This document shows positions 17,716 through 27,021 of a stretch of 43,950 nucleotides of DNA, one piece after another; within the stretch, counting starts at the first letter, position 1; every line of letters begins with the position of its first letter. The position numbers were made by a program, and so were the translations under genes. Source of the stretch: Nevskia sp043781855 (GTDB lineage Bacteria > Pseudomonadota > Gammaproteobacteria > Nevskiales > Nevskiaceae); the NCBI GenBank assembly GCA_043781855.1, contig JAYWBB010000060.1, positions 1-43,950 of the forward strand. Reading direction: 5' to 3'. Under the pieces are notes generated by a model that did not search any database, was not told the DNA's origin, and saw nothing but the letters and a program-made list of their open reading frames with translations.

Positions 17716-18741
17716 ATGAGCACCTGGCGTGTAACTGCGCTTTTCGCATTTCTATTACTGCCTTTTTTGGCGACGGCAAAGGATCTCGACCGTGATCGTC
17801 TGAACCCGGTGCTCGGCAGCATCCTCAAAGTCGAGGTCGTCACGACCAGCGGCGGCTACTCGCTCGGAACCGCAGTCAGCATCGCGCCCGGGAAATTCGT
17901 CACCAGTTGTCATGTAACGGCGCGCGCCGAGAAGATCGCCTTGCTTGCGGAAGGCTCGCGCTGGCCCGCAGTCGGTGAGATGAGCAATACCGAATACGAC
18001 CTCTGCGTACTCAATGTTCCGTCGTTGACTCACATTGCGCCGGTGCATTTGCGGAGCGCGCGCGAGTTGCGCGTCGGTCAGGCCGTTGCCGCGCTTGGCT
18101 ACACTTTCGGCGCGGGACTGGCAGGACAGTCCGGAAGCATCCGTGCGCTGCACCCCCTGAACGGCAGCCTCGTAATTCAGAGCACCACACCATTCAATTC
18201 CGGCGCCAGCGGCGGCGGACTTTTCGACGAGAACGGCGCGCTCGTCGGCATCCTGACGTTCCGCCTGCCCGGCGCCGAGGCGTACTATTTTTCGATGCCG
18301 ATCGACTGGATTTCGGATTCCATCGACAAGGCAGATGCTTATGGGGAAATCGCGCCACTCCAGGGACCGCGGCCGTTCTGGGCTCACCCTATTGAATCCT
18401 TGCCCTACTTCATGCGGGCGACTTCGCTGGAAGCGAATCAGGACTGGGAAAGTCTTATCAAGCTGACCGAGCAGTGGGCCCTCGCCGACGAAAAGAACGC
18501 CGAGCCTTGGTTCATGCGCGGCACGGCTTATTCCAGGATCGACCGCAACGATGCCTCGATCAAGGCTTATCGGACCGCGCTCGAACGCGATCCGAAATTC
18601 GCGTTGGCGTGGTTTAATCTTGGCGAGGCCTATTTTCGGCGCGGCGACCGTAGTGAAGTCGCGCGCGTTCTCGCCGAATTGAAGCCGCTGGATCCTGATC
18701 TCGCGGATGATCTCGCAGTCAAAAGCGGCACCGCCCGATAA
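17716..18741 (+). CDS. Secreted trypsin-like serine protease with C-terminal TPR repeats
   Basis: A 341-aa exported protein. The signal peptide (VTALFAFLLLPFLATA) is followed by a chymotrypsin-fold protease domain, roughly residues 25-205. The triad is visible: His in VTSCHVTARA, Asp in TEYDLCVLN, Ser in NSGASGGGLFDENG, where GASGGGLF is close to the HtrA/DegP GNSGGPL signature. There is no PDZ domain. Instead, residues about 225-330 form tetratricopeptide-like helices (AEPWFMRGTAYSRI, ALAWFNLGEAYFRRGD). The start at 17716 follows GGAAGAAACC. It lies between the xoxF terminator and a second exported protein, 30 bp upstream of it, suggesting a shared periplasmic task such as quality control or maturation. 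Target unknown. Confidence 0.82.
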   Translation: MSTWRVTALFAFLLLPFLATAKDLDRDRLNPVLGSILKVEVVTTSGGYSLGTAVSIAPGKFVTSCHVTARAEKIALLAEGSRWPAVGEMSNTEYDLCVLNVPSLTHIAPVHLRSARELRVGQAVAALGYTFGAGLAGQSGSIRALHPLNGSLVIQSTTPFNSGASGGGLFDENGALVGILTFRLPGAEAYYFSMPIDWISDSIDKADAYGEIAPLQGPRPFWAHPIESLPYFMRATSLEANQDWESLIKLTEQWALADEKNAEPWFMRGTAYSRIDRNDASIKAYRTALERDPKFALAWFNLGEAYFRRGDRSEVARVLAELKPLDPDLADDLAVKSGTAR

Positions 18742-18771
18742 CAATCCAAAATGGCACTGAACGGAGGATTC

Positions 18772-19449
18772 ATGAACAAAGCAGTCAGTAGTGTGGTTGT
18801 CGCCGCAGTACTGGTCACAAGTTGGGTCGCCGTCGCCGCCGACGAATACTCCGCCGCCGAACAGAAGGTATTTCTCGATAACCACCTGAAGAACATCAAG
18901 ACCGCAGCAGTCCTGAAGTACGACTTCAAGCAGTCGGGCAAACCCGAAGACAGCTTCGAGGACAGGGTTGAAGTGTCGATCAAGGCGGCCGGCAACAAAG
19001 GTGCGAAGACGGTGGTTGTCGACTATCTGACCGGCGCGCACAAGGTGACTTTGCCGGCCGTGGGGAATCCGGAAGGCAATCCCGTGATTCTCTATTTTCT
19101 GGAAATGGATGTCCGTGACATGCATCGCCTGGTCGGCGGGCAGGAGGCCTACTTCCGCAAGCGCATCCGTCTGGCGCTCGCCGACAAGGCTGAGGTTCGC
19201 GCGATCACCATCAATTTCAGTGGACATCCCGTCGCCGCCAGTGAAGTCCGCATCGTTCCGTACGTTGAAGACCCGCTGAAGGAGCGCTTCGGCATGTACG
19301 CGAAAAAGTTCTATGTCTTCACGGTGTCCGATCAGGTGCCGGGTGGCATCTACCAGATTCGCACACAGGTCGACGATCCCGCCGCAAAGCGGCCGGATGC
19401 GCCACCGCTGATGCAAGCAGTGCTGACCTTGGCGACCGCTGGAAGCTGA
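18772..19449 (+). CDS. Uncharacterised exported protein in the xoxF cluster
   Basis: A 225-aa protein with a clear signal peptide (SSVVVAAVLVTSWVAVAA, cut before DEYS). The ATG at 18772 is preceded by CGGAGG with short spacing. Start and spacing put it 30 bp after the protease gene, so they are likely cotranscribed. I see beta-strand-rich sequence, including the block LKYDFKQSGKPEDSFEDRV and VILYFLEMDVRDMHRLVGGQ. There are no cysteines in the mature part, no heme motif, and no EF-hand-like loop (so not a lanmodulin). The C-terminal part SDQVPGGIYQIRTQV suggests a small beta domain. Its position between xoxF and the sigma-54 regulator suggests a link with methanol oxidation. I do not recognise the family. 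Confidence 0.8.
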   Translation: MNKAVSSVVVAAVLVTSWVAVAADEYSAAEQKVFLDNHLKNIKTAAVLKYDFKQSGKPEDSFEDRVEVSIKAAGNKGAKTVVVDYLTGAHKVTLPAVGNPEGNPVILYFLEMDVRDMHRLVGGQEAYFRKRIRLALADKAEVRAITINFSGHPVAASEVRIVPYVEDPLKERFGMYAKKFYVFTVSDQVPGGIYQIRTQVDDPAAKRPDAPPLMQAVLTLATAGS

Positions 19450-20380
19450 CGCCGATCGATCGCGAATTTTCTGTAGCGCCTCGCTGCGGCCCTTCCTGTC
19501 AGCGGACCGCAGGCACCAATGGGCCTGCGCCGTACGCGCATCGTGAATCGCTGCCGCGACAGGCTCTGGGTCAATAAAGACACAGGCTTTTTCGAACCTG
19601 TCGAAATCCTCGAATCTATCTGTTCTAGTTATTGATTTTAAAGGTTAAGATCGCTGGACTCTGCTGGCATGTGTTCTGCATTCCACAGCCAGCAGAATAA
19701 GCGGCTGCGGGAATGCCTGACGAATAATGTCGCCACGATTTTGTGTACGCGCGAACTTATCGACGAACTCCGCGCGTGGCATTTCCTGCAGAGCCTATCG
19801 TCGAAGCCTGCGCATTGGACAAGCCGATGCGATACGACAAAAACCGAAAAGTCTTTCCGGAAAATCCATGCCGAGCAACGCAAACATCGCAAATCGCTTG
19901 GCGATCGCCCGCCCGATCGATGTCGCGGTTCGCATGCACAGCTCGGCAGTCGATCACTGTCATTTCAAATCAGGTTTCCCGGTTGTCCTACTTCCGGCTG
20001 CAACGCTGTGCGCGGGTTGACGAGCATGGAACCTGAACATGGCCGTCCGTAATCGCAAACGAGCGCCGGCCGAGGGTGTGGCCTCCAAGCCGCAAATGCT
20101 TGCCTCGAAGCCCGCTGCCGCGCGCGATGACAAGCCTGCAAACCTGGTATTTCCCAGCCTGCTGCTGCAGGCGGCGCGCCCTCTTTCACCGATTAAATCC
20201 GAAACCGAAAAACAATTCTTGTACCGCGCCCCCGACGGGACTAGTCTTCATCGCGCGGTCTTCGAAAGCTCTTGCGGAACCGAGGCTTCAACGGCCGCCG
20301 GCCCGCGCGTTTTCGGCGACCGTGATTACAATAGCGACCGCATTCCAAAGGGCATGCCGGCGCCGATGGAGGAGACTATT
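19450..20380 (+). other. Long leader region before the sigma-54 activator (931 bp)
   Basis: No convincing protein is visible. Open frames here (for example 19669-20052) lack ribosome binding sites and have atypical, Arg/Ser/His-rich composition; the in-frame N-terminal extension of the activator from 20039 is equally unlike a protein. A -24/-12-like element occurs at 19665-19680 (annotated separately). The region could hold a long 5' leader or a small RNA. A weak hairpin, ACAGG/CCTGT near 19582-19604, is the only other structure noted. Confidence 0.4.
19665..19680 (+). promoter_or_regulatory. Candidate second sigma-54-type promoter
   Basis: TGGCATG-TGTT-CTGCA has the invariant GG and GC at the correct spacing and differs from consensus by one base in the -12 box (C for T). 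It shares the first seven bases with the xoxF element. It lies 700 bp before the activator start, which is far, so it may drive a leader RNA, or be chance. Confidence 0.4.
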
Positions 20381-22387
20381 TTGATCACGCAGAAAGCTGC
20401 GCGTCACGCAACACTCGTGGCATCAGCCGTTCACGGACCCGCCCCTGTCTCGGAGATCGACCATCTCGTCCGGCACTCGTGGGCGCGATGCATCCAGAAT
20501 TATTCGCTGGACCCGCAGCGACCGAAGAAAGCGACCGTCGTCGATCGGGCCGAATTACAGGCACGACGTGAACAGCATGGCACGCTGCTGTCGATTGCCC
20601 GCATCGAACTCCTGGGTCTCAGACAGCGTCTCCAGCATACGGATTTCGGGATCATGCTCACCGATCAGGACGGGGTCATCCTGCACTACGTCGGCGAACC
20701 GGGTTTTGCGACAACCGCTCGTCGCAGCGGCTTGCGCGAAGGTGCTGTGTGGAGTGAGCGTGAGCTTGGCACCAATGGCATGGGCACCTGTATCGTCGAA
20801 CAACGTTCCGTGGTGATTCATCAGCACGAGCACTTCCTCGCACAGAACACCGAATTGACCTGTTCGGCGGCGCCGATTTTTGATCAGCATGGCCGCGTCG
20901 CCGCCGCGCTCGATATTTCGGGCAGCTTCAACAAGGCGCAGACGCACACGCTGGCGCTGGTCGAGATCGCAGCGCAGAACATCGAAAACCGGACACTGCT
21001 CGAAAGCTGCAAGCGGCATTACCTTTTGCGCTTCCATCGGCACCCTGAGTTCATCAGCACCCCCGGTGAAGGGATCGTCGCGTTCGACGACAGTGGCGTG
21101 ATCGTCGGCGCCAATCGCTGCGCGCTGGAACTGCTTGGCGTGCCGAATCACAGCGCGGTCTGCGGCCAGCCGATCGAAGCGATCTTCGACACCACGCTGG
21201 CCGCGCAGATGCAACAGGCGTCGCGGCGCCCCTTCCGCGCAACTCCGCTGGTCAGCCGCAGCAACTTGCAAAAATTGTGGAGCGCGATTCAGCCACCCGA
21301 GCGAGAACTTCGCCTCGACGCTTTGCCGCGTCGCGACCTGCTCGAGGTGCCCGAGGTCCGAACCGGGCCGCTGGCAACGATGGAGTACGGCGATCCGGTC
21401 ATGACCGGCAATGTCCGCATCGTTCGCCGTGTGCTCGACCGCGACATCCCGATCCTGCTGCTCGGCGAAACCGGCACCGGCAAAGGCTGCTTCGCGAAAG
21501 CCATCCACAGCGCCAGCCGGCGCGCCGACAAGCCGTTCGTGACCGTCAACTGCGCCGCGATTCCCGAGACGCTGATCGAAAGCGAGTTGTTCGGCTACAA
21601 AGCCGGGGCGTTTACCGGCGCGACCCGCGAGGGCAACGCCGGCCGTGTCGCACAGGCCAACGGCGGCACGCTGTTCCTCGACGAAATCGGCGACATGCCC
21701 CTGCCTCTTCAGGTGCGTCTGCTGTCCGTGATCGAAGATCGCGAAGTGATGCCGCTGGGTGGCTCAAAGGCGATTCCGGTCGATATCCGCATCATCAGTG
21801 CGACGCACTGTGATCTGTTGCAGCAGGTGCGCGACCGGCGCTTCCGCGAGGACCTTTATTACCGCCTCAACGGTCTTTCGATGCGCATGCCACCGCTACG
21901 CGAACGGCGCGACGCGCACGAAATGGTGCGTACGCTGCTGCGCGACGAGGCGCGCGACCGCAGCCCGATGACGATCGATGACGCTGCGCTGCGTCGTCTG
22001 CTCGAGTTCAACTGGCCGGGCAATCTGCGCCAGATGCGCAACGTCTTGCGGACGATGATCGCGATGTGCGAATCCGACTGCCTCACGCTCGCCGACTTCA
22101 ACGAAGATTGGTTGTTCGGCGGTATCAGTACCGAAGTCAGGCCCTCGCGTCCGGCCCTGGAAACCCGCGACAACGACGGCGAGGGCGACGACGTGCTCGG
22201 CGACGCCGAGCGCGATGCACTGCGTCGCGTGCTCGAAAGCTGCCGCTGGAACGTCAGTGCCGCAGCGGTGCAGTTGCACGTCAGTCGCAAGACGCTTTAC
22301 CGCAAGATGTTCCGGCACGGCATCACGCGGCGCGAACTTCACGAAACACCACGCCAAGCCCGCAGTTCGGACTTGCCACCGGGATGA
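20381..22387 (+). CDS. Sigma-54-dependent activator, AcoR-like (GAF-PAS-AAA+-Fis HTH)
   Basis: A bacterial enhancer-binding protein of about 668 aa. Residues 1-60 resemble the AcoR-type N-terminus (IDHLVRHSWARC). A GAF-like sensor follows (TDFGIMLTDQDGVILHYVGEP ... ELGTNGMGTCI), then a PAS-like segment (EGIVAFDDSGVIVGANRCAL). The AAA+ domain has Walker A GETGTGKG, the sigma-54-contacting GAFTGAT loop, Walker B TLFLDEIGDMP and arginine-finger region RFREDLYYRLNGL. The C-terminal Fis-type helix-turn-helix is NVSAAAVQLHVSRKTLYRKM. I place the start at TTG 20381 because GGAGGAG lies six bases before it; ATGs at 20354 and 20366 lack such sites. The GAF domain probably senses a small molecule. Most likely target is the sigma-54-type promoter of xoxF; gfa follows 123 bp downstream. 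Confidence 0.92.
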   Translation: MITQKAARHATLVASAVHGPAPVSEIDHLVRHSWARCIQNYSLDPQRPKKATVVDRAELQARREQHGTLLSIARIELLGLRQRLQHTDFGIMLTDQDGVILHYVGEPGFATTARRSGLREGAVWSERELGTNGMGTCIVEQRSVVIHQHEHFLAQNTELTCSAAPIFDQHGRVAAALDISGSFNKAQTHTLALVEIAAQNIENRTLLESCKRHYLLRFHRHPEFISTPGEGIVAFDDSGVIVGANRCALELLGVPNHSAVCGQPIEAIFDTTLAAQMQQASRRPFRATPLVSRSNLQKLWSAIQPPERELRLDALPRRDLLEVPEVRTGPLATMEYGDPVMTGNVRIVRRVLDRDIPILLLGETGTGKGCFAKAIHSASRRADKPFVTVNCAAIPETLIESELFGYKAGAFTGATREGNAGRVAQANGGTLFLDEIGDMPLPLQVRLLSVIEDREVMPLGGSKAIPVDIRIISATHCDLLQQVRDRRFREDLYYRLNGLSMRMPPLRERRDAHEMVRTLLRDEARDRSPMTIDDAALRRLLEFNWPGNLRQMRNVLRTMIAMCESDCLTLADFNEDWLFGGISTEVRPSRPALETRDNDGEGDDVLGDAERDALRRVLESCRWNVSAAAVQLHVSRKTLYRKMFRHGITRRELHETPRQARSSDLPPG

Positions 22388-22510
22388 TGCCGTGACCCGG
22401 AGAGCACCGTCCTTCGGCGAAACATCCGCGCGGCAAGTACGATCATTCGCGGGCTGTCGCTAGGCAAGCCAAGCAGCCTGTTCCAGCAGCAATCACGAGG
22501 AGGAGATCCA

Positions 22511-23086
22511 ATGAGCGCAGTGTCAATTCACCCATCAGTCGACAACGGTATCAAGCCGGGTTCGGCAAATTTCTCCGGCGGCACGCTGCACTGCAAGTGC
22601 GCGTCGAACCCGGTTGAAGTCACCGTCAAGGCGCAGACCGCGCACAACCACGCTTGTGGTTGCACGAAGTGCTGGAAGCCGAAAGGCGCGCAGTTCTCGG
22701 TAGTGGCCGTGGTGTCGCGTGATGCAGTCAGCGTCAGCAAGAATGCCGACAAGCTCGCGGTGGTCGATCCGAAAGCCACGATCCAGCGGCATGCCTGCAA
22801 GGACTGCGGCGTGCATATGTATGGTCGCATCGAAAACAAGAATCATCCGTTCTACGGGCTCGATTTCATCCACACCGAACTGTCGTCGCAGAGCGGCTGG
22901 TCGGCACCGGAGTTTGCGGCGTTCGTGTCCTCGATCATCGAGGCCGGGGCCAATCCCGCGAACATGGGCGCGGTGCGCAGCCGTCTGACAGAACTCGGCT
23001 TGTCGCCGTACGACTGCCTCTCGCCGCCGCTGATGGACGCCATCGCGACGCACGCTGCGAAAGCCGCCGGCACACTGAAGGCCTGA
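22511..23086 (+). CDS. gfa: S-(hydroxymethyl)glutathione synthase (glutathione-dependent formaldehyde-activating enzyme)
   Basis: A 191-aa Gfa-family zinc protein. It speeds condensation of formaldehyde with glutathione, the first step of the glutathione route. Zinc-binding cysteines are in LHCKCAS (residues about 28-30), CGCTKCW (about 49-54) and CKDCG (about 96-99). Length is typical (about 190 aa). The start has GAGGAGGAG close upstream. It heads the gfa-adhC-fghA set that removes formaldehyde produced by XoxF. Some Gfa proteins act more as glutathione carriers than catalysts; that cannot be decided here. Confidence 0.95.
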   Translation: MSAVSIHPSVDNGIKPGSANFSGGTLHCKCASNPVEVTVKAQTAHNHACGCTKCWKPKGAQFSVVAVVSRDAVSVSKNADKLAVVDPKATIQRHACKDCGVHMYGRIENKNHPFYGLDFIHTELSSQSGWSAPEFAAFVSSIIEAGANPANMGAVRSRLTELGLSPYDCLSPPLMDAIATHAAKAAGTLKA

Positions 23087-23093
23087 TCGCGGG

Positions 23094-23131
23094 CAACACT
23101 GCCGGCCGGAGTCGTTCCGGTCGGCGTTGTT
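23094..23131 (+). terminator. Hairpin between gfa and adhC (weak terminator or processing site)
   Basis: GCCGGCCGGA (23101-23110) and TCCGGTCGGC (23116-23125) pair over 10 bp with one G-U, flanked by AACA/TGTT. There is no long T tract, so complete termination is doubtful. It may instead balance expression of gfa against the genes downstream. Confidence 0.4.
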
Positions 23132-23202
23132 GTGACCCAGGTTGACGAATGATGATCCGGGGCCGGCCGTGTTGGCCCCCTACGATAAACAGGAGCATGG
23201 AA

Positions 23203-24311
<1,109 letters not shown>

Positions 24312-24312
<1 letters not shown>

Positions 24313-25163
24313 TGCCGTTCACGATCGAAAAGAAAAGCGACCAGGCCTGTTTCGGCGGACGCATGGGTTTCTATACCCATGCGTCCGCGCAGACCGGCAC
24401 GACCATGCGCTTCGGCGTTTACTTGCCGCCGCAGGCCGTGTATCGCGCAGTTCCGGCACTGTATTACCTGGCCGGGCTCACCTGCACCGAGGAAACCTTT
24501 CTGATCAAGGCCGGGGCGCAGCGTGTTGCGGCTGAACTCGGCCTGGCCCTGGTCGCCTGCGATACGAGTCCGCGCGGACTGAACCTGCCGGGCGAAGCCG
24601 ATAGCTGGGATTTCGGTCTCGCCGCCGGTTTCTATCTCGATGCGACGCAGGCGCCCTGGTCGAAGAATTACCGAATGGGCTCCTACGTCAATGAAGAGCT
24701 ACCAGCGGTCGTCGAGGCGAACTTTCCGGTGCTCAAGGACCGGCGTGGAATCTTTGGCCACTCGATGGGTGGCCACGGTGCGCTGGTCACGGCGCTGCGC
24801 AATCCGACGCGCTGGCACTCGGTTTCGGCGTTCGCGCCCATTTGCGATCCAGTAGCAGTGCCCTGGGGCCAGAAGGCGTTCGGCAATTACCTCGGATCGG
24901 AGCAGGCGGCCTGGGAGCAATACGACGCCTGCCTGCTGATGAAGCGGCGCCCCTACCCTGGTTTGCTGCTGGTCGATCAGGGCATGGCGGATCAGTTCCT
25001 GAATCGCGAACTAAAGCCGGAAAATCTGGACCAGGCTGCGCGTGCCGCGGGCCAGAAACTGACGCTGCGTCTACAGGCCGAACACGACCATTCGTACTGG
25101 TTCATTCAGACTTTCGTCGCAGATCATCTTGCTCATCACGCGGGCATACTTGGAGTTCGTTGA
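24312..25163 (+). CDS. fghA: S-formylglutathione hydrolase
   Basis: A 283-aa alpha/beta hydrolase of the esterase D family that releases formate and glutathione from S-formylglutathione. The nucleophile Ser is in GHSMGGHGAL (near residue 151); Asp is near DQGMADQF and His in QAEHDHSYWF, the normal order for this family. Length is typical (about 280 aa). The ATG at 24312 shares a base with the adhC stop (TGATG), so the larger in-frame opening from 23475 is an artefact of overlap. It completes the formaldehyde-to-formate pathway of this cluster. The formate dehydrogenase is not in the window. Confidence 0.95.
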
Positions 25164-25218
25164 CTGCAAAGATAGCGGCATCGAGAATCAGACTCGAGGG
25201 CGCCTCCAGTCACATTAA

Positions 25219-25237
25219 GGTTGCATTCAGTGCAACC
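25219..25237. promoter_or_regulatory. Perfect palindrome upstream of the cytochrome c gene
   Basis: GGTTGCA-TTCAG-TGCAACC, 7-bp arms with a 5-bp spacer, about 75 bp before the cytochrome start. It overlaps a possible -35 (TTGCAT) of a promoter with a weak -10 (CATACA at 25242). It could be an operator; no protein is assigned. Confidence 0.45.
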
Positions 25238-25250
25238 GATGCATACAGAA

Positions 25251-25275
25251 CCAGGCGAACCATTCGCTGGTTTTT
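25251..25275 (+). terminator. Terminator or attenuator before the cytochrome c gene
   Basis: CCAGGCGAA-CCA-TTCGCTGG forms a stem with one bulged G, directly followed by five T's. It can end the gfa-adhC-fghA transcript, or, if a promoter overlaps the palindrome at 25219, act as an attenuator in the leader of the cytochrome operon. Confidence 0.5.
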
Positions 25276-25311
25276 CTGCCCAACCAATTACGTTTTGAAT
25301 CGGAGATTGAA

Positions 25312-25728
25312 ATGCAGTATCGAATCCTTGCATCGACCATGATCGCCGGCTTGGCCGGCGCGGCCTGTGTTCTCTCGACGCCGGCGGCGGTAGCCGCCGA
25401 GGCTGCGGAACCGCTTTACACCGTCGTCGACGGCAACAAAGTCGACAGCAAGACATACAACGGCTTCAAGACCTGGCGCGCTGCCGCCTGCGACCGCTGC
25501 CACGGTCCGAATCAGGAAGGTCTGGTCGGCCCCTCGCTCGTCGAGGGCCTCAAGGTTCTGTCGAAAGAAGATTTCGTCAAGACCATCACCGAAGGCCGCC
25601 TCGAGAAAGGCATGCCGAGCTGGAAGACCAATGAAAAGGTCATGGGCAATATCGACGCGCTCTACGCCTATCTGAAAGGCCGCTCCGACGGCAAGATCAC
25701 GACCGCCCGGGTCGAAGAAATCAAATGA
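25312..25728 (+). CDS. Small periplasmic cytochrome c, methanol-metabolism related
   Basis: A 138-aa protein with a signal peptide (cut near VAA-EAAEP) and a single heme site CDRCH at about residues 60-64, with the Met ligand in LEKGMPSW. The segment YTVVDGNKVDSKTYNGFKTWRA matches my memory of the family named 'c-type cytochrome, methanol metabolism-related' (TIGR03874). It probably receives electrons from XoxF, in the role of XoxG, or sits next in the chain; it is smaller than classical cytochrome cL (about 170-200 aa). ATG at 25312 follows CGGAGATTGA. The stop overlaps the start of the next gene by four bases (ATGA). Confidence 0.88.
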   Translation: MQYRILASTMIAGLAGAACVLSTPAAVAAEAAEPLYTVVDGNKVDSKTYNGFKTWRAAACDRCHGPNQEGLVGPSLVEGLKVLSKEDFVKTITEGRLEKGMPSWKTNEKVMGNIDALYAYLKGRSDGKITTARVEEIK

Positions 25729-26588
25729 GCCAAGTCGCCTGCGTCCTGCGTGCCTTGATTGCGCTGTCCTTGCTGGGCGGCGCGGTCGGTGCGCAGGCGC
25801 AGTCCGACGATGCGGCGGCGAAGACCTTCCGGGTCTGTCGCGATCCCAATAATCTTCCGCTCTCGAATGCGAAGAGCGAGGGCTACGAGGACAAGATCGC
25901 GCAGGTCCTGGCTGACGATCTGGGAAGCAAGTTGGTGTTCTTCGACTTTGCCTCACGGTTCAACTTCATCCGCAACACGCTGAAGTTCAAGCTGCCCGGC
26001 GAGGATTTTCACTGCGACATCGTGATCGGGGTGCCAGCCGGCTTCGATCAAGTCTCCGCGACCAAGCCTTATTATCGGTCGACCTACGCAATGGTCGTCC
26101 CGCAGGGACGAAAGCTCGACGGCGTCACGTCAATCGAAAAGTTCCTCGCGCTGCCGGCGGCGACGCTGAACAGTCTCAAGATCGGCATCCTCAACCCCTC
26201 GCCAGCCTCCGCCTGGCTGGTCAATCACGGGCTGCTCGATCAGGGCGTGCCCTACAAGCTCCTCGTCGCCGATATCGAGCAGACCTCCGGCGGCATCATC
26301 GAGAACGATCTGGTCAGCGGCAAGATCGATGTCGCCATCGTCTGGGGACCGTTCGCAGGTTACTTCGCGAAGAAAAATTCCTCGACGAAAATGATCGTGT
26401 TGCCAATGAAATCCGAACACGGCGTGAAGTTCGATTACGACATCGCCATGGGTGTGCGCTACGGCGAGAAGGAATGGAAACAACAGATCGAAACCCTGAT
26501 CGACCGTAACCGGGCGAAGATCCTCGCGATCCTCGCCGACTATCGCGTGCCCCTGGTCGAAGATACGGCGAAACCGGCGGCGCCCTGA
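25725..26588 (+). CDS. xoxJ: XoxJ-like periplasmic binding protein of the quinoprotein system
   Basis: A 287-aa periplasmic solute-binding-fold protein. The signal peptide ends at VGAQAQ. It begins RVCRDPNNLPLSNAKSEGYEDKIA, the signature of the quinoprotein-associated binding-protein family (MoxJ/XoxJ, TIGR03871). MoxJ/XoxJ are needed for mature methanol dehydrogenase; structural work in Methylobacterium suggests XoxJ interacts with XoxF, perhaps during maturation. The gene overlaps the cytochrome gene by ATGA, so translation is coupled, the usual xoxG-xoxJ order. No transporter permease is nearby, which argues against an ABC uptake role. Confidence 0.93.
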   Translation: MSQVACVLRALIALSLLGGAVGAQAQSDDAAAKTFRVCRDPNNLPLSNAKSEGYEDKIAQVLADDLGSKLVFFDFASRFNFIRNTLKFKLPGEDFHCDIVIGVPAGFDQVSATKPYYRSTYAMVVPQGRKLDGVTSIEKFLALPAATLNSLKIGILNPSPASAWLVNHGLLDQGVPYKLLVADIEQTSGGIIENDLVSGKIDVAIVWGPFAGYFAKKNSSTKMIVLPMKSEHGVKFDYDIAMGVRYGEKEWKQQIETLIDRNRAKILAILADYRVPLVEDTAKPAAP

Positions 26589-26656
26589 GCGTAAGTAGAG
26601 TCGTACGCGCTAACGCGACGCAGTGATTCATTACCCTAGCTGAGCATTCAAAAACA

Positions 26657-27019
26657 ATGGCAAATTTCAAGTTCAGTTTCCTGCTGCCGCTAGCCGTAAT
26701 CGCAACGGTCGGCAGCCCGCTGTCAGCACAGGCTTTCGATTATCCGACGATCGATCGCGTCGAATATGTGCACATCTGTCAGCGTGACAATCCGGACCGA
26801 CCCGCGCACGAAATGGTCTACAAATGCGCCTGCGTCATCGATGCCCTTGCGCAGGAACTCTCTTACGATGATTACGTCGAGAGCTCGACCGCCTTCTACG
26901 CCTCCAGCATCGCGGGAGAACGTGGTCAGATCATCCGCAACGAGAGCACGTCAAAAGGTCTGGCCGACCGTTTCAAATCGCTTCAAATCAAGGCCAAGAA
27001 GGGCTGCTTCATCAATTAG
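26657..27019 (+). CDS. Small exported Cys-containing protein in the quinoprotein cluster
   Basis: A 120-aa protein with a signal peptide ending near LSAQA-FDYP. The mature part has four cysteines (HICQRD, KCACV, and GCFIN at the end), which could form two disulfides. No CxxCH heme motif is present. The central part (CVIDALAQELSYDDYVESSTAFYASSIAGERG) looks helical. It lies between xoxJ (68 bp) and the MBL hydrolase (2 bp), so it is probably part of the relay operon. I have seen similar small proteins in such clusters but cannot name a function. No strong ribosome binding site precedes the ATG. Confidence 0.75.
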   Translation: MANFKFSFLLPLAVIATVGSPLSAQAFDYPTIDRVEYVHICQRDNPDRPAHEMVYKCACVIDALAQELSYDDYVESSTAFYASSIAGERGQIIRNESTSKGLADRFKSLQIKAKKGCFIN

Positions 27020-27021
27020 GC

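Noticed and set aside
17755..19416. Minus-strand open frame of 553 aa opposite the protease and the unknown exported protein
   Set aside because: The plus strand has signal peptides, ribosome binding sites and a catalytic triad; the minus frame has none.
19791..19805. TGGCATTTCCTGCAG as a third sigma-54 promoter
   Set aside because: The GG to GC spacing is two bases too short for sigma-54.
19669..20052. 127-aa open frame in the leader of the sigma-54 activator
   Set aside because: No ribosome binding site, atypical composition, and the start overlaps the sigma-54-like element.
25181..25197. TCGAG/CTCGA inverted repeat after fghA as a terminator
   Set aside because: The arms are only 5 bp and no T tract follows; the hairpin at 25251 is the better candidate.
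25725..26588. XoxJ as an ABC transporter substrate-binding protein
   Set aside because: No permease or ATPase genes are present and the family is tied to quinoprotein dehydrogenases.
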